A DNA stretch of 64,000 nucleotides from Acanthopleura granulata (Eukaryota > Mollusca > Polyplacophora > Chitonida > Chitonidae): the NCBI GenBank assembly GCA_016165875.1, contig JABBOT010000002.1, forward strand, positions 41,718,811 through 41,782,810, in the 5' to 3' direction. Both the position numbers and the translations under genes were made by a program. Of this stretch, positions 35,099 to 46,400 are shown piece by piece (the stretch's first letter is position 1; every line of letters begins with the position of its first letter). A model generated the notes under the pieces. It worked only from the letters and a program-made list of their open reading frames with translations. It had not been told where the DNA came from and ran no database searches.

Positions 35099-36196
35099 GC
35101 GAATTCTAGCCAATATATTGTTCTGCCCCTCTGTCCAGTTTATTTCACGCCAGTGAGTTGACGCCAGAGGATTAAGTGAAACTTTTTCGAAAGCAGCTAT
35201 CAGAATTCATCCATAAATAATCAAACAAGAAAACCTCTTCATTCTTTTTGAATAATTCACGTCACCATTGAGGCAGTGAGTTCTTATGGTCGAAAACAAG
35301 GAATATTATGAACAAGGAAAATATTCTAACTGCATTTCGTTTACAAGAATGTGTACGTCCAGCATGTTAATGTGTAGAGGTTGTGATGTTACGTGCCAGT
35401 GACGAAAGACAATCATATCAGAAAACAGACGACAAGTTAAATGAAACTGCAGTGAATGTAGTAACATTTTTTTCACATGACTAAGCAGCTATAACATTCA
35501 CCAAATATAACGTGAGAAGACAGTGTATCAAAGTGACCAACCAACATTTTTTTGAGATGTTTTAAAAATATGTGGCTAAGTGAAAATGTGACACACGACT
35601 ACATGTACTGTAGCTAAATGTATCCTGCAGGTCAGTCTTCATGATTCGTGCTGTGTGGATTTCATTAGAAAGATAAAGGGTTCATATGCCTAGATTTGGG
35701 AACAAACAAATGTATGCTTCTGTTGTATCATAAAGCAATCTCCAGACATAAAAACATGGAGCATTGCAGTCCTACACGTAGACTAAGCTTTGCTTTCTCA
35801 TAAGTACTCCTTTCTCAATTGCTTTTACAAGTAAAGGCACTCGGGGAAAAATAGGGCATTTTCAATACTATTTCAACAAGAGTTTTATCTAGGCATTTCG
35901 CCCGTAAATGTACGCATAATATATAACACATGTGTACACAATTCCATTCACGTCATAGTAATCCGTCACGTGTTCAGTTAGCATTAAGTTAGCATGATCA
36001 TGACCACCCAGAATACCATTAATGCACGTGTTAACGTTAATCTTACATTCAGAATTTCATGACGGGGGATATTAATTACAATGATTTAAAATATCGCAGT
36101 GACCTACTTCACTGCCCAAACGTAATCGACATTCCATGGGATATAACTGTTATTAATAACCAATATAGGATGCATAAAACTATTAAACTATCAAAT

Positions 36197-36320
36197 ATTT
36201 ATTTATTTATTTATTTGAACGCTACATGGTTTGGTTCACTTATTTCAAGTTGTACTTAAAAATATTTCACTTGTAGGCCTACCACGGCAGCCACCTGTGG
36301 TGGAAAGAAACTCATGATCC
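36197..36320 (-). mobile_element. SINE 3' fragment, decayed
   Basis: Tandem TTTA tail, then TTGTACTTAAAAATATTTCA, CCACGGCAGCCACC and GTGGTGGAAAGAAACTC in SINE order. Confidence 0.5.
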
Positions 36321-36774
36321 ACGAAGTAGTAAATAAGAATATCAGTTGATCTAATGAAAGCTCGCAAACAGTTGCAGTACCTGACCATATGGTTCAGGGC
36401 ACGGTTTAACGAAACTTCTTACGTTTTTTGCTCAAGGAAACGTGTTTTGCGTAAGCAATGCAACGCCATTATACTTATGTAGTGTTTGACTTAATTTTTT
36501 CTCTTCAAGAAACACTTTATGTTAGACTTTGAACAAACACTAAACTTAAGCAATCAAACATCAAACATTCCACTCCATGGGATCATTGGTGATCAAACCG
36601 TCTTCGGTGTCAGCGGTGTTTACGTTAATTTTGTTTTGTGGGCACACAATGGTCCAGCGTATTTGTGTACTCCTGCTTGATGCACAATTCTAACTACAAA
36701 ATTCTAATTCTAACTCTTGATAAAAGGTGTTAATACTATGTTTACGGGTTTTGTGTTCATGTTACGTTTGTTTC

Positions 36775-36960
36775 TTGGTCATGATTTAACGCCTTCCAAA
36801 CGGCCATGTTATATAGTATTTTTAGTCAAACGGGGATAAAACCACGTTAGTGGTCAAGTATTAATAAAACCGAGTTCTCGGCCAAACGTTATTAAAAGCA
36901 CGCTCTGGGTAGACCGATTATAAAACAGTGCTCATTCCCAAACACTACAGTAAGACAATT
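36775..36960. repeat. Weak ~40-bp tandem repeat
   Basis: Four or five diverged units with AAACGGGGATAAAACCACG, TATTAATAAAACCGAGTTCT, TTATTAAAAGCACGCTCTGG and ATTATAAAACAGTGCTCATT. Confidence 0.5.
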
Positions 36961-37107
36961 CATAATAAGTCCAAATCGCAGAGAAATACATTGTTTCTGC
37001 TGTGACGCAGCAGTGCCTGTGTACTACCTTAATGCTTCCTGTGCATACATGTACCTAGAAGTGTAACGTAATCAGAGAGAACAAAGGAGCACACGATTTT
37101 GGACCTC

Positions 37108-37113
37108 TTTATT
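37108..37113 (-). terminator. Candidate polyadenylation signal for P4HA copy B
   Basis: Minus-strand AATAAA followed by GAGGTCC, about 230 nt after the copy-B stop codon. Position fits; nothing else supports it. Confidence 0.35.
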
Positions 37114-37127
37114 AAAGGCGGGTAGGA

Positions 37128-37240
37128 GTTTCCCATTGTTGGTATTTTACACCGTACTTAACATAATTTCACTAATTTCACGGCGTTTGGAGAAAACCGG
37201 ATACAGTCCGGTGGAAATCCACGACAATGCGAATGTTGCG
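37128..37240 (-). mobile_element. Decayed SINE fragment in the P4HA copy-B 3' flank
   Basis: TTGTTGGTATTTTACACCGT, ACTTAACATAATTTCACT, TTTCACGGCG and GGTGGAAATCCACGAC match the SINE body in order. It lies about 100 bp after the copy-B stop. Confidence 0.5.
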
Positions 37241-37339
37241 GCAAGCGTTTGTAAAACACTGTTCAGTTTCAAGGGCTGGTGAAGTTTATTCAAAATATTA
37301 AGCCTTGAAAAAACAGTGTTCATGGTCCTGGGTGGATGT

Positions 37340-37455
37340 TCAAGGCCCGTCCATAACCCCGCGGTGTTCCGGGAACTCGTGATGCGGCGCATCTGGGTGC
37401 GATCCGCAGCCATGTCGGAACTCCTGACCATGCTCTCGTATCCATTTGTTAGCCA
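37340..37455 (-). CDS. P4HA: P4HA copy B exon 13: C-terminus and stop
   Basis: VANKWIREHGQEFRHGCG is shared with copy A; the tail SHPDAPHHEFPEHRGVMDGP is unique and ends at TGA 37340-37342. Confidence 0.88.
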
Positions 37456-40400
37456 CTGTCAAAACAAACAAGACACTGTATTATTATAAAAAATAATAAA
37501 ATGTTTTAAAACCAGCTACAAGTCAAATATTGATGATAAGTGTACATGTGATGGAAGCAGTATCCGAGTCATGCATTCACTCTAGTGTTGAATAAAATGC
37601 TTTGTTATTAATGGCAAACTTCGTAAGTTCTGCTACGAACTTGGCCGTTTCTGCCCCCATGCTTGGTGCTGTTAAAAGGAACTCAAATCATAAAAAAGCA
37701 TGTTTTACTTTATGGCGGTCAGGTTTGCGGTTGGCGGAAACAAGACTCAGAATACGTGGAAGCACAGGAGGAACCCTGTCTGGAAAGTGGAACCTTGTCC
37801 GGAACCATGCCCGGAAAGTGGAACCCTGTTTGGGAACCCTATCTGGAAAGTTGAACCTGTTTGGGAACCCTCTCTGGAAAGTGGAATGCTATCTGAGAAC
37901 CCTCTCTGGAAAGAGGAACCCTGTATTAGGATTTAGTTTGGAAAGTGGAACCTGACTGGCAACCATCTCTGGAAAGTAGAATCTGTCTGGCGACCCTGTC
38001 TGGAAAGTGGAACCCTCTCTGAAAAGTGGAACCTTGTCTGAGAACCCTGTCTGGAACGTGGAACCCTGTCTTTGAACTCTGTCTGTGAGGTAGAAGCCTG
38101 TCAACTTACCCCACTTCTGGCCAAGTAGCACGGGGCAGCCGGCATGGATGGTCATCGGATCACTCTCACCTGATCGTCGCAGATTGTACCAAAACGCAGC
38201 GCTATTCTGATTGAACAGAAAACATTTACCACCAGTTTACCTTTAGTTCAAGATCAGTACCCAAGAAAAATCTATTAAAACAGAGATGTCATAATTTAGT
38301 TACGTATCTTTGGACTACTCGATTTCAGATGATATTCTGCTACTTCGTGCCTCTTTTCAAAAGCTACAAGGCAGGGATTTTTCTACATATTTCACATAAA
38401 TACATCAAATCATTCAAAGACAGGTTACTGTAAATGTAAAGAATGCCCAAACCTTGATGGCAGGAACTCTCACTCCTATTTTAGGAAATACAGTGGCGCC
38501 CCCCTCTGCAACATCATTCAGCTGAAAGGGAGAAAAGAATTTGGTAACGAGGTTCGCGTGGTTTTCAAAAGGGAAATCTCCAAACGCCAGACGTTGCTCC
38601 CTGATCTATGCACATACCCAAAAAACGAAGTAGGGACCCGAAATCATGGGTTTAAAAGCTCAGCTACTGATATGGCTCCAAAATCACAACCAAAAGCTAT
38701 GGTAGAAAATGGACGAAAACTTTGGACAGACAAAAGCCTTGGTGAATGTGATACAGTAACTTTGGACAGACAAGACCCTTGGTAGAATATGCTCGGGAAA
38801 CACTGGTAAGAAAAAACCCATGGAAAATGTGGTTGAGAAGCACAGGACAAACAAAACCTATAGTAGAATATGTGGTCGACAGGCATTGGACAGACAAAGC
38901 CTATGGTAAAATGTGGTCGAAAAGAACTAGACACACAAAACCCATGGTAGAATGTGGCTGAATATCATCGGAAAGACAAACCTCATGATAGAATGTGATC
39001 AAGAAGCATTGAACAGCCAAAACCAATGGTAGAATGAGGTCGAGAAGCACAGGAGAGACAAGCCGCATGGTAGAATGTGATCCAGAAGCATTGGCCTGAC
39101 AAAACCTAAGGTAGAATGTGATCGAGAAGAACTGAACTGACAAAGCCTATGGTAGAATATGGTGGAGAAGCATTGGACAGACAAAACCTATGGTAGAGTG
39201 TGGTCGAGTGACTCCGGACAGATAAAATCCATGAACAACTATGCAAAAAGTTTAGTGTAGCCTATTTTAACGGTGAAGCTGGGATGACAGTTTGAAGTAA
39301 ATACTCACATAGAAGAGAAAGGTGGCCAGCCGTTCTCCAGACTTCTGCAAAAACTTGGGAAGATGCAACAAGGCAGATCTGGTCTGTGAAGAAAAGGGAC
39401 ATAACTGAGGGTCACCTGTACACGATCTCTGGACAGTTAATTTTCAAAAATATACTGCACATCATCTAAGTAATGAGTACTTCTTCTAACATATTCTTGG
39501 CATCATTTCTAGACGAGCTTATGCAGCATAAAACGGGTGCAATGTCTTAATCCAGTGGTGATGGGGATCTAATCAAAGAAAGTGGAACAATTAAACAACG
39601 TTTAATATGTACTGCAGCATTCCACTAAAATTAAAGCGCTACAAGTTCCTATTTTCTTGTTGTTAAATGTGACGATAACTATCACCGAACCTTTCATTTA
39701 TTTGAACAAACCCGTCAATGTTCCTAGACCTATTAGTTATTTATATTTCTGTCAGCCTAGTAATTTCTTTATCTCCGCATCTATGTATTTGGCAGAGCGA
39801 TTTTACGCATGGTCGATTGCTATCACCTTCATTTACACATGTGAGTTCTGAAGCACGAGAGACTCATTATAGCGAAAAGCTATAGCGGCCAGCATTATGG
39901 TGGGAGGAACCCACGACCATTCGCTGACGGACCTTCCCACGTAAGACCAGAGAGGGAGCCAGCATAAAATCGGCTTGAACTCACAGCGGCCGCATTGGAG
40001 AGAGGCATGGGGTCATAAATCCGACCTAGCGCCCTAACCGCAAGCATGTAGTAAAATCCTTCTGTAGCTACTGCGAAACATGGCGCAGCCTACCATTGTA
40101 CACGTCACCTAAGCCTCAAAACATACAGGGGGCGCAGAGGCTTCTTAGTGACTTCATTGCATGCCATCACTATAATTCAGACCTACGTGGCGCCCAGATG
40201 ATGACCTCATCACTATATCCCTAGACACTTGTTCCAGTATTTCAAAGCTATTACGTAAGTGACGTCTGGGTCAGCGCTTTTCACTCGTACGTTTGTTTAC
40301 CATGTAGACCGATGAGGCGTTTGCGCGCATGTCAGATGCCTGACTATAACGAAATTAGAAAATAACTAGAACCTGGAGGTTTCAAAGGATTCTGGTTTTT

Positions 40401-43400
40401 GTTTAGTGCCATTGCAGGATGATATCAAATGCCGCCCAGAGCTGTGTGAAAATTTGCGATTGCATACCAATACATCTCGGCTTTTGTTTATGTTATAACG
40501 CTCAGGCGGTTTTGGTTGACCTCCACCGCCTGACTTCCCTTCAATAAACTATACATAATGAATGCTGTTCTTAGATCATTTAAACCAACACTGTTAAGGT
40601 GACAAGAATACGATGAGTGTATATACTGCTGGAAAAAGCCTTTTCTTCTTCCTCCACCGAGAGCATACTTCCAAAGATGAACCTAATTTCGCTAAATCTG
40701 AGCAGCGCTGAGGGTTGTATTCCGAGATGTTTGACTTACGAAAAAGGAAGAAAAATCCACAGAGCCGGACCGAATTTAGCGGGTAGGTCGGGTTACCCTC
40801 AACAAACACTCTTTTCAATGTTCGCCTGACCGAGCCACTGGCAAAGCTGACATATTGTATCATTGAGCAAAGAGTGAAAGCAGATGTTACAAGACCCAAA
40901 TGTTAACGGTGTTGTACACAATGATAATACCCTAAAGGACCTTACATGCCCAAATATAGACGAAAACATTACAGAGATGCTAAAAGAGCGCGGCAGTACA
41001 CTCTAAATGAGGGACTACTTTGATAAATTAGTGACAATTTTCACCACCTCTGAAATGCCCTCATAGGACTCCGTCCACTTTGCTATCAGATCCCCACAAA
41101 GAAATGGCCTAGTGGAAAATATAACATAGAGTGACACTTGTTACGCGATATGTGGCTTATCCTGTTTCTTCAAATGTTCATATGACTTTAATAAATGAAA
41201 TTTATTTTATCTCTTGTTGCTAGAAATCTTAGACAGCATGGATTCAGTGTTGAATGTCAGGAAATTCCGAAACCAACCAAACAAAATAGCCTGTTTATTC
41301 GTGGAAACGGTCACTGTGTGGCGTTTGTTTTAAACAAACAAACAAACAACAACAACAAATAAAAAAACAAAACAAACAAAATAAAACATAACGTTTGCCG
41401 AGGCAACGCAAAAAAGCTTATGGAGTTCAACACTACGAAATAGAAATAGCTTCTAGCTGCATTTTCTTCTCAGTCAAAAAAGAAACAAACAAACATTGAA
41501 CATATTGACACATGTATGTAGAGTTTGTGCTGTTAAGCGTCGCTCTTCAGCAAAATTGAAGAGTACCTACCGAACGATCATTCATTATTTTGGAGAATGG
41601 CGGTAAGACACCGCGACTTATGCCGACTTGTCGTGTGATCTCCATAACCTAATCCACAAGTACGATTTTTCACGAATGTTCGAACAGCAGTCAGTCAAGA
41701 TTCATCAAGCAATTCATCAAGATTCATTACGATTGAGAAGTTTTGATATAAACAGGCCCCAAGATGCTTGCCTTTCTTACAATAGCTAATTACAAAAGAA
41801 GTTTTCGATTTTTCTGTTGCACCTTGTCTTAACTAATCGGAAGTGTTGATGTGCCTGGGGCCTTATGTTACTGGTGTCGCTCTCTGGACGCCGCCTAATA
41901 TCCAGCATGCTAAGGGGATTTGAAAAATTATGACGTCACCGAGGCCCGAAAACAACCTTACGCTGTTTTCATAAATTTAAGAATTAAAAAAATGTGTTCT
42001 AACAACATTTTCCAGGTAATAACATGGACGTCCAACATTTCCTTGTGTGGAGCTTGTGGTGTAATATAGCCCTAACAAAAGGTAATTTCGGTAGTGAATA
42101 TGACTGATTTTATACAGAGCTGAATATGGGCAACAACTTGAAAGAAACAGACGCGTGTGTTCATGACGTCAGTACTTACGGGGTACACGTCTACATGTGG
42201 CTCGTATTGCCCCCCTATTCCGTAATTGACAACCTAAAGAATGAAAACAAACGCGTCATATTCCAGATACAGTCTCAATATATTTAAAAATTTAGAATTC
42301 AAAATCATGAAGTGGTCAAAATTGAAGGCTAATGTTACAGAATCACTTATCCTATGGTTGCAAAGTTGTTTAGGAACGGTTTACGCACCTGGAAAGGCTC
42401 CGAGCTTGATAAGCTGTCCCGTATGGTTACATCTAGTCCCGTAATGTCCATCACCCGCCGAGATATCTTGTGAACATCTGGGTCTTCATCGGAAAGCCAG
42501 GTACTGTGCCAGAGAAGACACCTAAGGCTATAAGTCATATACACTATGCTGTAATCATTGGGAATGGATTGAAACACATTATACAGGAAAGCTTAGCTAC
42601 CATTCAATGATGTGTTCTTAACGAAAATCACAGAGCCACTTAATTAAAAATTTAATTCCAATTTAGTAATTTATAGTATAGTAATTTATCATATTGCCCT
42701 AAGAAACCACCAGATTCTGCTATTTACAACATGTTCACTAAAAGACTAAGACTATCTCCAGTCTCCATCACGCACATCCAGCCACATTGTACACTGATAG
42801 TTCTCCAGTAACTAGGAGTCAACCACCACCGTGTTCCGCACACGACTAACACACCAAAACTCTCCTCCCTCAATCACCACCGGCTCCTACACACGACTCA
42901 CCCAAAGGAACTCTCTCCCGTCCACCACCACCGTCCCCTATACACTACTAACACATTGAAACTCTCTCTCGTCAACCACGACCGTCCCATACACACGACT
43001 ACACACCGGAACTCTCTCCCGTCAACCAGGATCGTCTCCTACACACGACTAACACATCAGAACTCTCTCCCGTCAACCACGATCATCTCGTATACACGAT
43101 TAACACACCGGGACTCTCTCCCGTCAATCACCACCGTCCCCTACACACAGCTGCCGTCAACTAAAACCTACAGGGGTTTTGCTTGGAGCCCTACCCAAAG
43201 ATAATCTAAACCAACAATCACGAAGCGACGAAGTGACGAAATGCAAAGCTGGAGGTCACCATGCACAAGGCGATATCTACATAACTTACAGCTGGCCGAT
43301 TCGGTCGTTCGAAGCAACTTCCTTGCCCTGGGAGAGAACGTTGGCACGGAGAAGCTGAACATAGCCAAAATCGAGGGGTGAGATAGTTTACGGACGGGCC

Positions 43401-46400
43401 TCCCCGGTAAATCAAAATACCAGAGGAACAACGACTTGCGAGGAATTCAAATGACTCAACATGACGCAGGGGTAATATACCGTTTGCCGTTTATTGTTTC
43501 CAACATAGAATAGCTTTAAACATACTTAAGTGGGCAATCTGACATCGGTTGCTTTTCGTCGGAAAGACAAACAAAATGATTCTCCATCTAGGTTGTTTGT
43601 CGCCGTGAAGAAATGCAAAGTGTTCTAGGTTATTTATTGTTCTGAAGAAAGACGAAATCATACGTCATCTGAGTTGTGAGGGCTGACGAAGTGTGTCAGG
43701 TATCAGACACAAGTTGTCTGTCGTCCTTAAGGTAGATGAAGCGTGTCAAGATTCAGACCTTGGTGGCAACCCGTCCAAACTCTTGACGGAATGAATGAAT
43801 ATGCCTTATAACTTCGTTTGTCCTGGTCCACACACAAGTTGTTTGTCGTTGTGAAGACAGACGAAGAGTTTTCCATTTCAGACTGAATTTGTTTACTCCT
43901 CAAAAAGGCAAAGCGTCATGAAGTTTAATGTCGTTGACAAAGTATGTCATGTACCGGACACAAGCTATATGTCATCGTGAAAACAGATAAAGTGTATCAG
44001 GTGTCACATACAAGACGTATAATGCCCTGATGACTAAGAGTATTCCGAATATCGATCACAATCACTATCTACGAGTTTTGAGGCTGAAGATGTTGAATAC
44101 TGTTCAAGGATGAAATATTTGAGTGAAGACTTATGTAAATACACACAGAATACATTACCTTATTATTTATAAATTAGTGAAATCCTTCAATGATAAAAAT
44201 GTTATTTTCACTGCAGTGAAATATCACATTTTGATATTTCACACTCAGACGTCATGGCGTCAAAAAAGAAACATTTTATTATTTATACATCATTGAAATT
44301 CGAGGGACTCCTTCACTGATAAAAGTGATATCTTCACTAGTTAGATATCACTGTTGTTATTACATTTTGATATTAGTCTGCTGGTGACCTTGACCAATGA
44401 TCTAGACGCCGTGACGTCAAAAATGAAACACTTTGTTTTTTATGACGTTCCAATCTGAGCTTACTGGTATGACGTCATTATACAAGTCCAGTCGATTTCT
44501 ATATTTCGACGTCACGCAAGAAGACACGACGTCTTACTAGGGGTCATGAATACTGTTACGACGTCACGCTACTGACAGGTCTTTGAAGGCCTGCAGCTAA
44601 AACATTGCTCAAAACTTCTTTCAATACACAAAATCATGACGTTGTTAAAGTATAAATAATAAATAGAATATTGCACAGTGATGGTTGAATACCATAAATA
44701 TTGTTCTCGTGAAAGGTGGTAATGATGACCCACTCTACGCTCCGTATCTTGTGGGATATCTTTTCCAAATCTCACTCGAGCAATATTTATGGTATTCAGC
44801 TTTCACTGTGCAATGTCCTCTGTTTTTGTATAAAGGTCCATTCTGATCTCAGTGGAATGACGTCACAATGCAAGTGTACTCAACTACTACATTCTTGTGT
44901 CACGCAGGAAGGTACGACGTCATATAGCACGTCATGTACACGACGTCACGCTCTAGGCATGTTTGTGACAGCATACGGCTGTAAAAAATGCCGAAAACTC
45001 TTAAAATTGCACAAAATCATGACACTGTTAGGATATAAATAATAGATAGAATATTGCACAGTGAAGGCTGAATACCATAAATATTGTTCTGCTGAGAGGT
45101 GGAATTGATAACCCAGTCGTCGCTTCGCGTCTGGCGGATTATCATTTCCACCTCTCACTTGAACAATATTTATGGTATTCAATCTTCTCTGTGCAATATG
45201 CTCTATACATTTAATACCGTTATAATTAAGCACCTTTTGTGGAACCTTCATCTTTGTGGTTTGTTTCATTTCACTACATATCAAGGTGATGTTAAACTGA
45301 AAACGAGCTCGGTCTCTTCCTGCTCTCCACAGCGTTTTTGTCGCTTGAGTTCTTTTAACTGATTTTAAAAATGTTCGTTGATTTTGAATGTTGTCATTTA
45401 ATGGAAAACAATCTATTGCTTCCTGGTTTAAACAAGTTCTAGCCACGATATGGCTGAAGCACTGTTCGAAGATAAGCCATAATCATTCATTCATAATCAT
45501 TCATGCATTCCACCGCGCTTGTGTAGACTTACCGAGTTGAAGGCTTCAGTTTTAAACCTTTGTGCCTCAGAGTTGCTCAGCACATTATGGAACATGGCGA
45601 TAAATGGCTGAGTGCTAAAGACTTCTGCCCTGGCCGGAGCGAACGGGATGGATGTGGGCGTGAGCCTGCAGAAGGAACTCCTCCAGTTTGAAGTTACCTG
45701 ATGAAGGTATATGCCACATTAAGTTAACATAAAGGTACATTAAGGTAGACTGGTATGACATAACGAATGGTAGACGATGATAAATTACATATAGTAAATT
45801 TAGGGACGGGTACGGTATTATACACAATATACGTACTGCATCCATGTCCCCGCGACACAGAGCGCTATAGTTTTTCCACCACGCGTCCAGAGTGATTCCG
45901 TGGAAGCCGAAGATGATGTGACCCCTCGACCTGGCGCGCTGTAATGTTCCCTCAATTTCTCTGAGTACCGACATCACCTCCTCATCATGTGGGTCTACAA
46001 GAACATGGACATTAAGTCACTGTGCAAAACGTACAGCTATATTCCGAAGTACCGACATCACATCCTCATCATGTGGGTTTACAAGGGTAACATGGACATT
46101 ACGTGACTGTACGAAACCTACAGCTATATATCTGAGTACCGACATCACCTCCTCATCATGTGGGTTTACAAGGGTAACATGGACATTATTCGACTGTACA
46201 AAACCTACAGCTGTATATCTGAGTACGGACATCACATCCTCATCATGCGGGTGTACAAAGAGAACATGGATATTACTCGACTGTACAAAACCTACAGCTG
46301 TATCCCTGAGTACCAATGTCACGTATAATTAGAACATTGGCATTACGTGACTATAAATCATGGCGAGAGCATGATAGGGGAGGAATTTATAGGTGTAAAA

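Larger units (their letters stand above)
33700..37100. other. Intergenic region between the P4HA genes
   Basis: Contains a SINE remnant at 34,740-34,850, a TA run at 35,046-35,095, a SINE-tail piece at 36,197-36,320 and a weak 40-bp repeat at 36,775-36,960. 34,260-34,450 is rich in GTGTAC/TACACA words but shows no clear inverted ends. No exon recognised. Confidence 0.4.
39390..42179. other. P4HA copy-B intron 9
   Basis: 2.8 kb with a SINE at 39,860-40,050 and an A/C-rich low-complexity run at 41,330-41,392. 40,100-41,300 shows no repeat or exon I can name. Confidence 0.4.

Noticed and set aside
40594..40899. 101-codon minus-strand open frame in copy-B intron 9
   Set aside because: No motif, no splice boundaries fitting the P4HA frame, and the homologous exons are all accounted for.
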